13,938 nucleotides of DNA from the NCBI GenBank assembly GCA_029007685.1, contig JAQXIG010000041.1, positions 1-13,938 of the forward strand, read 5' to 3'. How positions within the stretch are numbered: the first letter of the stretch is position 1; every line of letters starts with the position of its first letter. A model generated the notes under the pieces. It saw only the letters and a program-made list of their open reading frames with translations, was not told the origin of the DNA and ran no database searches. Both the position numbers and the translations under genes were made by a program. The DNA is from a bacterium (GTDB lineage: Bacteria; Bacillota_I; Bacilli_A; RF39; UBA660). Positions 1 to 7,354 of this stretch are shown here, piece after piece.

Positions 1-23
1 TCTTTTAATTTTGATAAAACCAT

Positions 24-40
24 GATAGTATAATACTATC
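24..40. repeat. 17-bp perfect inverted repeat
   Basis: Two 8-base arms, GATAGTAT and ATACTATC, surround a single central A. The palindrome contains a TATAAT at 29-34, but no convincing -35 box sits at the right distance. It could be an operator or a small hairpin belonging to a gene upstream of the window. Only the symmetry is directly visible; the role is unknown. Confidence 0.4.
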
Positions 41-72
41 AAAAGAAATGCTACGAAAAAGAAGAGAATAAG

Positions 73-356
73 ATGAATAGTTTATCGTTCATTAAATTAA
101 AATTTGATCTAATAAATTCCGAAGAAACTTTGAAAAAATTACAGTTGATTTTAAAACACTTAACAATAGTCAAAAACATTTTTATACAGGAATAAATAAT
201 AGGAAAATCGACTTATTTAATGATGTGATGTATAGAACGAATCAAGCATATGAGGAAATCCTACAACTGACCTATGAAAGTATTATAAAAAAATCTGAAA
301 AAAAAAACAAATATATTAAAAAAAAGGATCCGACTTGGATAATATTTTTGATATAA
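73..356 (+). pseudogene. Broken ORF of unknown family
   Basis: A reading frame starts at ATG 73 after a purine-rich GAAGAGAA and stops at TAA 193-195 after 40 codons. A second frame is open from 108 to 353 and ends at TAA 354-356. It encodes a Lys- and Asn-rich stretch containing DLFNDVMYRTNQAYEEIL. The two frames overlap and both look codon-like, which suggests one gene of about 90 codons broken by an indel near 130-150. I do not recognise the family. The B. subtilis-type neighbours of mnmE (jag, yidC) are not visible here. The alternative is that this is ordinary AT-rich non-coding DNA with chance open frames. Confidence 0.35.
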
Positions 357-385
357 TAGGGAGCTATATATAAAAAAGTAAAATC

Positions 386-418
386 TTGTATAATGTAAAA
401 CAAGCTTTTATTATACAA
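386..418. other. Hairpin/inverted repeat with two opposed TATAAT boxes, upstream of mnmE
   Basis: The left arm (386-400) and right arm (406-418) pair over 13 bases with a two-base GT bulge at 395-396 and the loop CAAGC. TATAAT lies at 389-394 on the + strand, and its mirror image ATTATA at 410-415 is a -10 box on the - strand. There is no U-run after it, so it is not an obvious terminator. It is the best candidate for the mnmE promoter region, although no good -35 is visible and the mnmE start is about 110 bases further on. Confidence 0.4.
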
Positions 419-512
419 TTAACTAATAAAAAGAATATATCCTAATAACAGAACCAAAAGACCCATTGTAATTAAAAGGATACATCCAATAAAGGAAAGG
501 AAGGACCAGTAT

Positions 513-1868
513 ATGAATGACACAATAGCCGCCATCTCAACCACTTTAGGAGTAGGAGCGATCTCTATTATTAGAGTAAGCGGACCAGATTCTATAAGCA
601 TAGTAGGTAGAATTTTTAAAGGGAAAGATTTAAATACGGTGGATACTCATACCATCCATTATGGTCATATTGGAAATAATGAAGAAGTAATCGATGAAGT
701 CCTAGTGTCGATTATGAAATCCCCCAAAACATTTACAACAGAAGATGTAGTAGAAATAAATTGTCATGGAGGAATCTCCACCACCAATAAAGTATTAGAA
801 CTAGTTTTAAATCAAGGAGCTAGACTTGCGGAACCAGGTGAATTTACCAAAAGAGCCTTTTTAAACGGAAGAATTGATCTAACACAAGCAGAATCAGTCA
901 TGGATCTAATCAACTCCCAAAATGAATCCAAAAGAAAAGTTGCAATCAAAGGATTAAATGGTTATGTAAGTAATATCATTAGAAAGTTAAGACAAGAAAT
1001 ATTAGAATTGCTAGCATCCATTGAAGTAAATATTGATTATCCAGAATATGAAGATGTCGAAGTGTTGACTAATGATAAAATCAAACCTAAAATAACTAAA
1101 ATAAAAGAAAAATTAGCGAAAATTATTAAAGAATCAGAAAATGGAAAAATTTTAACCAGTGGCATAAAAACCATCATTATTGGAAAACCCAACGTTGGGA
1201 AAAGTAGTATTTTAAATCGCTTACTAGATGAAGATAAAGCGATAGTTACTGATATTAAAGGAACAACCAGAGATACAGTAGAAGGAAACATTACTATAAA
1301 TGGAGTATCTTTAAACATTATGGATACAGCTGGTATTCGTGATACTAACGATATTGTAGAAAAAATAGGAGTAGAGAAAAGCCTTAGTTTAATACCAGAA
1401 GCTGATTTAGTAATATTGGTACTAAACAATAATGAAGAATTAACCGAAGAAGATAAAAAAGTGTTAGAATCATGCAAAGATAAAAAAACGATTGTAGTAA
1501 TTAATAAAAATGATCTAGAAAGAAAAATCGATGTTAGTAAAATCGATTATGCCAATATCATTAATACCAATACGATCGATTTAAATGGAATGGATCCTTT
1601 AAAAGAAAAAATTATAGAATTATTCAATTTAAATGAACTAGAACAACAAGATTACACATACCTAAGCAGCATAAGACAAATATCACTCGCCAAAGAGGCA
1701 AATAATATTCTAGAAGAAGTGGAACAAGGAATAGAAAATAATATTCCAGTAGATATGGTGGAAATAGATATCAAACGTGTATGGGAAAAATTAGGAGAAA
1801 TTACAGGTGAAACTTACACAGAAGAATTAATCGATCAGTTGTTTAGTCAATTTTGTCTAGGAAAATAA
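513..1868 (+). CDS. mnmE: tRNA uridine-5-carboxymethylaminomethyl modification GTPase MnmE
   Basis: MnmE works with MnmG to install the (carboxymethyl)aminomethyl group on C5 of the wobble uridine 34 in certain tRNAs, using a methylene-tetrahydrofolate C1 unit. It is a cytosolic K+-dependent GTPase. The 451 residues match the family length. The N-terminal folate-binding domain opens with MNDTIAAIST and GAISIIRVSG. The G domain, inserted in a helical domain, shows G1 GKPNVGKSS (224-232), a GTTRDT loop (250-255), G3 DTAG (271-274) and G4 NKND (331-334). The protein ends in the family signature CLGK, whose Cys is the conserved catalytic-site residue. The start is supported by AAGGAAAGGAAGG at 492-504, about 8 bases upstream. 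A hairpin separates it from mnmG, so the two may be separate units. The gene looks intact and the assignment is firm. Confidence 0.97.
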   Translation: MNDTIAAISTTLGVGAISIIRVSGPDSISIVGRIFKGKDLNTVDTHTIHYGHIGNNEEVIDEVLVSIMKSPKTFTTEDVVEINCHGGISTTNKVLELVLNQGARLAEPGEFTKRAFLNGRIDLTQAESVMDLINSQNESKRKVAIKGLNGYVSNIIRKLRQEILELLASIEVNIDYPEYEDVEVLTNDKIKPKITKIKEKLAKIIKESENGKILTSGIKTIIIGKPNVGKSSILNRLLDEDKAIVTDIKGTTRDTVEGNITINGVSLNIMDTAGIRDTNDIVEKIGVEKSLSLIPEADLVILVLNNNEELTEEDKKVLESCKDKKTIVVINKNDLERKIDVSKIDYANIINTNTIDLNGMDPLKEKIIELFNLNELEQQDYTYLSSIRQISLAKEANNILEEVEQGIENNIPVDMVEIDIKRVWEKLGEITGETYTEELIDQLFSQFCLGK

Positions 1869-1875
1869 GAAAATC

Positions 1876-1911
1876 AAACAACTTTTAATAGGTTACTATT
1901 AGAAGTTGTTT
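1876..1911 (+). terminator. Hairpin after mnmE, probable terminator
   Basis: A 16-base stem (1876-1891 with 1896-1911, one U.G wobble) closes a GTTA loop eight bases after the mnmE stop. The right arm ends in TTT, but the bases beyond it (CTATATAAA) are not a U-run, so termination may be partial. Confidence 0.55.
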
Positions 1912-1949
1912 CTATATAAAAAAAGTCTACCAAAATCATAAATATATTG

Positions 1950-1955
1950 TATAAT
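1950..1955 (+). promoter_or_regulatory. -10 box of the probable mnmG-rsmG promoter
   Basis: A perfect TATAAT lies 29 bases before the mnmG start, behind the mnmE hairpin. The -35 region is weak (best candidate TCTACC at 1926-1931, spacing 18). The same TTGTATAAT string occurs upstream of mnmE at 386-394. Confidence 0.5.
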
Positions 1956-1983
1956 AGTTCAAGAAAAAAGAGGAAGTGGGATT

Positions 1984-3843
1984 ATGAAATACGATATTAT
2001 AGTAGTAGGGGGAGGACATGCTGGATGTGAAGCCTCATTGGCTGCTGCCCGACTAGGTAATAAAACATTATTAATAACAGGAAATATAGAAAATATAGCT
2101 GATATGCCTTGTAATCCATCAATAGGTGGTCCCGCTAAAGGAATTATCGTAAGGGAAATAGATGCCTTAGGTGGAGAAATGGCTAATAACATTGATCATA
2201 GCTGTATTCAAGTAAAAATGTTAAATACAAAAAAAGGACCAGCAGTAAGAGCTCTTCGTGCCCAAGGAGATAAGGTAACTTACCCAAAAGTAATGTTAGA
2301 AACGCTAAATAATCAAGAAAATTTAGACATAAAAGAATCGCTTGTAGAAGACCTAGACATAGAAGGTCATACTGTAAAAGGAGTTATTCTAGAAACAGGT
2401 GAAAAAATTGTCGCAACTGCAGTAATATTAACAACTGGTACTTATTTGAAATCTGTGATCTTAAAAGGAAATCAAAAAACAACAAGCGGTCCCCATGGAG
2501 AAAGGCCTTCAAAATTTTTAAGTGACAGGCTAAAAGAATATGGTTTTACGATTCAAAGACTAAAAACGGGAACCCCCCAACGAATCGATAAAAATACCAT
2601 TGATTACACAAAAACCAATCTAGAACCAGGAGATAATATTACCCATACTTTTTCATTTGACAATGAACCGTTATACAAACCGGAAGATCAAGTTCCTTGT
2701 CATTTAATCTATACAACACCCAAAACACATCAAATCATCATGGAAAATCTAGAAAAATCAAGCATGTATGGAGGATATGCTGAAGGAATTGGACCTAGAT
2801 ATTGCCCATCGATTGAAGATAAAGTAGTAAGATTCCAAGATAAAGAAAGGCATCAATTATTTTTAGAACCAGAGAGTATATACTATGATGATATCTACAT
2901 TCAAGGATTCTCAACCAGTATGCCAGAAGAAATCCAAGATCTAATGGTACATAGTTTGCCAGGACCTGAAAATGCTAAAATACTAAAATATGGTTATGCC
3001 ATCGAATACGATGCCATTGATCCCCAACAACTAAAACAATCATTAGAAACTAAAATAATAGAAAATCTCTTTACAGCAGGACAAATTAATGGTACTAGCG
3101 GCTATGAAGAAGCAGCAGGTCAGGGATTAATTGCTGGAATTAACGCATCCCGAAAAATTCACAATCAAGAGCCATTCATTCTCAAAAGAAATGAGGCTTA
3201 TATCGGAGTCCTAATTGATGATTTGGTAACCAAAGGAACCAAGGAACCTTACCGTATGTTGACCTCGCGTGCTGAATATCGTTTATTACTAAGACATGAT
3301 AATGCAGATATCCGATTAAAAAAATATGGTTATGAAATTGGCTTAATACAAGAAGAAAGATACCAAAAATTCCAAACTAAGCTATCAAAGATTAAAGAGC
3401 TAAAAGAGCGTCTTAAAAATACAAAAATAACCCCAATAAAAGACAATAATAACTATTTAGAAAGTATCAATTCTAGCAAATTATTAGATAGTATTAGCTT
3501 ATATGACCTATTAAAACGTCCAGAAATAACAATCGAAAATCTGAAACATTGGATAGGTATAATCGATAGTGAAGAAGTAATAGAACAAGTAGAAATTCAA
3601 GTAAAATATGAAGGTTACATTAAAAAAGCTAATCGTGAAGCTGAAAAAATGATGGATTTAGAAAAAATAAAAATACCAGAAGATATCGACTATAATAATG
3701 TTCATAATTTAGCAAGTGAGGCAATACAAAAACTATCTATGATCAAACCAACAACGATTGCTCAAGCATCGCGTATAAGCGGAGTAAATCCAGCAGATAT
3801 TTCAATACTAATGATATATTTAAAAAAGGAAAAAAGAATATGA
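1984..3843 (+). CDS. mnmG: tRNA uridine-5-carboxymethylaminomethyl modification enzyme MnmG (GidA)
   Basis: MnmG is the FAD- and NADH-dependent partner of MnmE in wobble-U34 modification. The 619 residues are the usual length. The dinucleotide-binding motif GGGHAG is at 9-14. The family motif PCNPSIGGPAKG at 42-53 carries the first catalytic Cys (C43). The second conserved Cys is C274 in GPRYCPSIEDK. Further family blocks are GTSGYEEAAGQG (370-381), EPYRMLTSRAEYRLLLRHDN (421-440) and the C-terminal ASRISGVNPADIS tRNA-binding region. AGGAAG at 1971-1976 sits seven bases before the ATG. The stop TGA overlaps the rsmG start in ATGA, implying translational coupling and showing that TGA is a real stop in this organism. 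Intact, firm call. Confidence 0.97.
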   Translation: MKYDIIVVGGGHAGCEASLAAARLGNKTLLITGNIENIADMPCNPSIGGPAKGIIVREIDALGGEMANNIDHSCIQVKMLNTKKGPAVRALRAQGDKVTYPKVMLETLNNQENLDIKESLVEDLDIEGHTVKGVILETGEKIVATAVILTTGTYLKSVILKGNQKTTSGPHGERPSKFLSDRLKEYGFTIQRLKTGTPQRIDKNTIDYTKTNLEPGDNITHTFSFDNEPLYKPEDQVPCHLIYTTPKTHQIIMENLEKSSMYGGYAEGIGPRYCPSIEDKVVRFQDKERHQLFLEPESIYYDDIYIQGFSTSMPEEIQDLMVHSLPGPENAKILKYGYAIEYDAIDPQQLKQSLETKIIENLFTAGQINGTSGYEEAAGQGLIAGINASRKIHNQEPFILKRNEAYIGVLIDDLVTKGTKEPYRMLTSRAEYRLLLRHDNADIRLKKYGYEIGLIQEERYQKFQTKLSKIKELKERLKNTKITPIKDNNNYLESINSSKLLDSISLYDLLKRPEITIENLKHWIGIIDSEEVIEQVEIQVKYEGYIKKANREAEKMMDLEKIKIPEDIDYNNVHNLASEAIQKLSMIKPTTIAQASRISGVNPADISILMIYLKKEKRI

Positions 3844-4526
3844 ATATAGATTTATTTATCAAAGAAACTAAAAAAATAGGCATTCATTTAACACAAGAAC
3901 AATTGAATAAGCTAGAAAATTTTTACAATTTGTTAATCTCATGGAATAAAAAAATGAACCTAACTAGAATTATCAACAAAGAAGATGTCTATTTGAAACA
4001 TTTCTATGACAGTCTAACATTATTCAAAGTAATCGATTTAACGAAAGAAGTCACTTTATGCGATGTCGGTAGCGGTGCTGGTTTTCCAGGTATTGTCTTA
4101 AAAATAGTATTTCCAAACTTGAAAATAACATTAATTGATTCACTTCAAAAAAGAGTAAATTATCTAAATGAAATCATAAAAGAATTAGAACTAATAAATA
4201 TCACAGCAATTCATATTAGAGCTGAGGATTACGCCAAAACACATCGCGAAGAATATGATATCGTAACGGCTAGAGCTGTAGCCCATTTAAAAGTATTATC
4301 CGAATTATGTATTCCCCTGGTAAAAGTGAATGGCTATTTTGTTGCCATGAAAGCAAATATTGAAGAAGAAAAAGAGGCAAGTAAAACAATACTAAAAAAA
4401 TTAGATAGTAACATAGAAAAAATAGAAACATTCTATTTGCCGATAGAAAATAGTATTCGAAATATTATAAAAATTAAAAAACTTCACCAAACAAATAATA
4501 TTTATCCAAGATTAAAAATAACATAA
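3840..4526 (+). CDS. rsmG: 16S rRNA (guanine-N7)-methyltransferase RsmG (GidB)
   Basis: RsmG methylates N7 of G527 in 16S rRNA using S-adenosylmethionine; its loss is known to give low-level streptomycin resistance. SAM motif I is DVGSGAGFPG (75-84), the acidic residue ending strand 2 is D100, and IVTARAVAHL (141-150) and GYFVAMKA (165-172) follow as in the family. The N-terminal helices carry the typical YNLLISWNKKMNLTRI (29-44). The start overlaps the mnmG stop by four bases, with AAGGA at 3826-3830. The 228 residues are slightly short: after YPR the protein ends in LKIT, where most homologues have an AGTPxKxP-like tail of about ten residues. The missing tail abuts the decayed DNA that follows. 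The core appears intact and probably functional. Confidence 0.95.
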   Translation: MNIDLFIKETKKIGIHLTQEQLNKLENFYNLLISWNKKMNLTRIINKEDVYLKHFYDSLTLFKVIDLTKEVTLCDVGSGAGFPGIVLKIVFPNLKITLIDSLQKRVNYLNEIIKELELINITAIHIRAEDYAKTHREEYDIVTARAVAHLKVLSELCIPLVKVNGYFVAMKANIEEEKEASKTILKKLDSNIEKIETFYLPIENSIRNIIKIKKLHQTNNIYPRLKIT

Positions 4527-4564
4527 ATATGTTATGAGCTATACACAAAAGAAGAAAGAAAATA

Positions 4565-5352
4565 ATGTTAAAATTTGAGAAAAATGTTGTGGAATACAAT
4601 GAAAATATTCCATATGGAATGGATATGATTACCGAAGGGAAAGGTCTGACTGATCATGGATGGTCTAAGTGAAAAAGCAAATAAAAAAGTGGTAACTTGT
4701 GGCAATTTATATGCAAAAATGGGATGAATTATATCGTTGCAAATCGTTTATGCAATCCAAATATTGCCAATTTAATTGTATGAGAAGATTCTTTATTAAA
4801 AAGGTATACGATAAAAGAAGGTGTGGAAACATTTTTATCTTTTCTAAAAACAGGAAAATTAAATTTTGAATTACCCGAAACACAACTCTAAGAATTTAGA
4901 AATGATTATTAAAATGACATTACAATTATAAAAAGAAAAGATCTAGATACAATATTAGAATTATTTAAAGTAAACAGAAAAAACTAATGTGAAATAACAG
5001 AGATAGAACCACAAAAACTAGAATGATCACAACAAATTACCATCGTAAAAATAGGATTTAAAAAAACATCAATGGAAGGAATGATAAGAATTAATAAAAC
5101 AGAAATAGGAGATCATAAAATGAAAACAACTTTTGATAACATGGTAGGGGAAGCACTTAGAAAGTTTTTTGGTAATAGTGATCAGAATGGAAAAAACAAT
5201 ACACATTCTATATCAGCAATATAGAACATGTATTCCATTTAGGTCAAGAATGAGTGAAAGTAGAAATAGCCTTTCAAAACCACAGAAATTATAGACAAGA
5301 TAAAACTTTAAAACCAAAAGAAAAAAATAAAAATTCAAAATTAAGCCAATAA
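4565..5352 (+). pseudogene. Decayed gene, possibly MtrA-like/DUF4346 'thymidylate synthase-like' protein
   Basis: Coding pieces run through this gap but are broken repeatedly. From ATG 4565 the frame reads to TGA 4670. The reading continues in another frame from 4656 (SEKANKKVVTCGNLYAKMG) to TGA 4725, then returns to the first frame at 4724 (NYIVANRLCNPNIANLIV). Stops follow at 4781, 4889, 4910 and around 4985. A third frame carries the end, NIEHVFHLGQE, a TGA at 5251, then VKVEIAFQNHRNYRQDK, to TAA 5350. Restoring one lost G near 4726 would give ...KMGWNYIVANR. A cytosine-free 'GNLY..(W)NYI.AN.L.NP.I..LI' block and an 'H..HLG.E..K.E.A....Y.QD' tail recall proteins with an MtrA-like domain plus DUF4346, often annotated thymidylate synthase-like. 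That identity is from memory of the pattern and is tentative; the pseudogene status is much surer. There is no intact gene between 4527 and 5461. Confidence 0.65.
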
Positions 5353-5360
5353 TAGCATTT

Positions 5361-5389
5361 AAAAAGTCAAGATATTTTTTGACTTTTTT
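5361..5389 (+). terminator. Rho-independent terminator upstream of noc
   Basis: The 10-base stem AAAAAGTCAA (5361-5370) pairs with TTGACTTTTT (5379-5388) around an eight-base loop and runs into the T-run. It lies just before the noc promoter and would insulate noc from rsmG and the decayed gene. Confidence 0.75.
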
Positions 5390-5390
5390 C

Positions 5391-5418
5391 TTGTTTACTG
5401 ATAATTTTATGTTATAAT
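5391..5418 (+). promoter_or_regulatory. Probable sigma-A promoter of noc
   Basis: TTGTTT (5391-5396) and TATAAT (5413-5418) are spaced by 16 bases. Transcription should start near 5425. This excludes the in-frame ATG at 5417, which overlaps the -10 box, and so decides the noc start. Confidence 0.7.
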
Positions 5419-5461
5419 GAAGTATAGAATAAAAAGAATCAAGAATGAAAAGAGGGTTAAC

Positions 5462-6460
5462 ATGGATAAAGAAGTAATAGATTTATATTTAGACGATATC
5501 ATCCCTAACCGTTTCCAACCACGAGAAATATTCAATGAACAAGCATTAAAAGAGTTGGCAGACTCTATTAGAGAACACGGAGTGATTCAACCAATCATTG
5601 TAAGAAAAATCGGAGATAAATATGAAATCATCGCTGGAGAACGTAGATATAAAGCCAGTGCCATGGCTGGACTAACCAAAATCCCTGCTATTATTCGTAA
5701 TTTAGATGATAAAGAAACTTCGAAAGTTGCTCTTTTAGAAAATCTTCAAAGAAAAGATTTAACCCCAATTGAAGAAGCAAGAACTTACCAAAAAATATTA
5801 GAACTAGATTCTATGACACAAGAAGAATTAGGTCGAACTATGGGCAAGTCCCAAGCATCAATAGCAAACAAAATGAGATTATTATCATTACCAGATGAAG
5901 TACAAGAAGCCCTACTAAAAGATCAAATCTCAGAACGTCATGCTAGAAGCCTATTAAATCTTTCTACCAACATAGAACAAATTAATATGTTACAACAAAT
6001 TATTGACAAGAGAATGACAGTAAGAGAATTAGATAGTAAAATCAAAGAATTAAAAGGTGAAACAGCCAAACCAAAAGAAGCGCCCTTACTATCCAATTTA
6101 GAAAATAATAGTGAAAGCTCTACAGGAGAAAGTAGAACTTTAACTAACCAAGAATCTAATATTATTTTTGATATCGCAGGTGATGATGGTAGTTCGAATA
6201 TGAATAACTCATCTTCAAATAATCTTGCCGCCATGATGGATATTCCAAGAACAAATATAGTAAACATAATAGAAAATAACAAACCTTATGAAATCGAAGA
6301 GCTTCTGGATGATGATGAGTTATATTCCTTAAAAGAGGCCATCAATGATGTAAAAAACAGTGCATCATTGGTAGAGAAAAGAGGATTTTTAGTTAAAGTA
6401 GAAGAAATGGATTTTGAGTCAACATATCAAATCATCATAAAAATAGACAAAGATAAATAA
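5462..6460 (+). CDS. noc: ParB-family nucleoid occlusion protein Noc
   Basis: Noc binds specific chromosomal sites as a CTP-dependent clamp and blocks division-septum assembly over the nucleoid. The start is set at ATG 5462, seven bases after AGAGGG (5451-5456), giving 332 residues. The ParB/CTPase domain spans about 8-115, with NRFQPR (16-21), the phosphate-binding GERRYKA (59-65) and ENLQR (93-97). A helix-turn-helix follows at about 117-145, and ISERHARSLL (156-165) is typical of Noc. The last 45 residues resemble the Noc C-terminal dimer domain. Two oddities stand out. The N-terminal amphipathic membrane helix of B. subtilis Noc is absent from this start. Residues 200-285 form an Asn/Ser/acidic low-complexity linker longer than in B. 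subtilis. Position after rsmG and before parA matches Bacillus noc. A second ParB is the main alternative name, but context favours Noc. Confidence 0.88.
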   Translation: MDKEVIDLYLDDIIPNRFQPREIFNEQALKELADSIREHGVIQPIIVRKIGDKYEIIAGERRYKASAMAGLTKIPAIIRNLDDKETSKVALLENLQRKDLTPIEEARTYQKILELDSMTQEELGRTMGKSQASIANKMRLLSLPDEVQEALLKDQISERHARSLLNLSTNIEQINMLQQIIDKRMTVRELDSKIKELKGETAKPKEAPLLSNLENNSESSTGESRTLTNQESNIIFDIAGDDGSSNMNNSSSNNLAAMMDIPRTNIVNIIENNKPYEIEELLDDDELYSLKEAINDVKNSASLVEKRGFLVKVEEMDFESTYQIIIKIDKDK

Positions 6461-6484
6461 AAGTAGAGATTTCTACTTTTTTTT
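6459..6484 (+). terminator. Rho-independent terminator of noc
   Basis: The stem AAAAGTAGA (6459-6467) pairs with TCTACTTTT (6472-6480) around a four-base loop, followed by TTTT. The left arm begins inside the noc TAA stop, so gene end and terminator overlap. Confidence 0.8.
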
Positions 6485-6511
6485 CGCAAAATACAAAGAA
6501 AGCATTTCATA

Positions 6512-6540
6512 TTTAACAGATTTTTGATAAAATATATAAG
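6512..6540 (+). promoter_or_regulatory. Possible parA operon promoter
   Basis: TTTAAC (6512-6517) and TATAAG (6535-6540) are spaced by 17 bases. An overlapping TAAAAT (6528-6533) is another -10 candidate. A promoter is expected here because the noc terminator lies just upstream, but the boxes are weak. Confidence 0.4.
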
Positions 6541-6565
6541 TATTAAAACAGAAAAAGGTGGTAAC

Positions 6566-7354
6566 ATGGGAAAGATAATATCATTAGTAAATCAAAAAGG
6601 TGGAGTAGGAAAAACGACAACGAGTATTAATCTTTCTGCTTCTTTAGCTCACTTAGGAAAAAAAGTTCTTTTAATAGATTTAGATCCTCAAGGAAATGCC
6701 ACAACCGGAGTTGGAATTAACAAAGGAGATATTACCAAAAGTGTTCATGATGTAATAACGAATAAATGCGATATTGTAGAAGCAGTAGTAAAAACCAAAT
6801 TTAAAAATCTATATTTATTACCGGCTACTATCAATTTAGCCGGAATTGATATTGAATTAATTGAAAAAAGTCAATCAGATCAAAATTTTTCCAAAAATAC
6901 ACAACTAAAAGCAGGGTTAGAATCAATAAGAGATTCCTTTGACTATATGATTATTGATTGTCCTCCATCATTAGGATTGATCACAACCAATGCCTTAACA
7001 GCATCTGATTCAGTTATCATTCCAGTTCAGTGTGAATTTTTTGCTTTGGAAGGAATTACTCAATTATTAAATACAATCATGTTAGCACAAAAGAATCTAA
7101 ATCCAAATTTAGATATTGAAGGAGTATTATTAACCATGTTAGACTCTCGTGCCATTCTCTGTTTAGAAGTAGTAGAAGATATTAGAAGATTTTTTAAAGA
7201 AAGAGTATATAATACCATCATTCCACGTCTAGTAAGAATCGCCGAAGCGCCATCACATGGTGCACCAATCATAGCTTATGATTCGAGACATCGTGGATCG
7301 GTAGCTTACCTAAATTTAGCAAAGGAAGTGATTGAAAGAAATGGAACAAAGTAG
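6566..7354 (+). CDS. parA: Chromosome partitioning ATPase ParA (Soj)
   Basis: ParA/Soj is the ATPase partner of ParB; it forms ATP-bound dimers on the nucleoid, moves or orients the origin region, and in Bacillus also controls DnaA. From ATG 6566, after AGGTGG (6556-6561), the protein has 262 residues, the usual length. The deviant Walker A KGGVGKTT with its signature Lys is at about 11-18, followed by LLIDLDPQGNAT (Walker A') and MIIDCPPSLGL (Walker B). The C-terminal part carries VRIAEAPSHGAPI, conserved in Soj. A longer frame from TTG 6524 would include the promoter region and is unlikely. The end overlaps parB by 14 bases, a sign of coupling. Intact and firm. Confidence 0.95.
   Translation: MGKIISLVNQKGGVGKTTTSINLSASLAHLGKKVLLIDLDPQGNATTGVGINKGDITKSVHDVITNKCDIVEAVVKTKFKNLYLLPATINLAGIDIELIEKSQSDQNFSKNTQLKAGLESIRDSFDYMIIDCPPSLGLITTNALTASDSVIIPVQCEFFALEGITQLLNTIMLAQKNLNPNLDIEGVLLTMLDSRAILCLEVVEDIRRFFKERVYNTIIPRLVRIAEAPSHGAPIIAYDSRHRGSVAYLNLAKEVIERNGTK

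Noticed and set aside
348..357. TTGATATAAT as a promoter for mnmE
   Set aside because: A TATAAT is present but the -35 candidates give spacings of about 12-14 bases, and it overlaps the end of the broken upstream ORF.
419..601. Minus-strand 60-codon hydrophobic frame
   Set aside because: It overlaps the mnmE start and its hydrophobic character is what AT-rich antisense DNA gives; no ribosome binding site or family match.
1037..1477. Minus-strand 146-codon frame inside mnmE
   Set aside because: It is antisense to the MnmE G domain, whose motifs are all intact on the + strand, so it is a shadow frame.
4656..5253. Reading TGA as Trp (code 4) to rescue the gene between rsmG and noc
   Set aside because: TAA stops and frame changes remain after recoding, and TGA is a natural stop for mnmG and the DUF951 gene, so the region is a pseudogene under the standard bacterial code.
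7221..7234. TTCCACGT in parA as a possible parS site
   Set aside because: Only the left half resembles the GTTtCACGTGaAAC type palindrome; the right half (CTAGTA) does not match. No other parS-like or Noc-site-like palindrome was seen.
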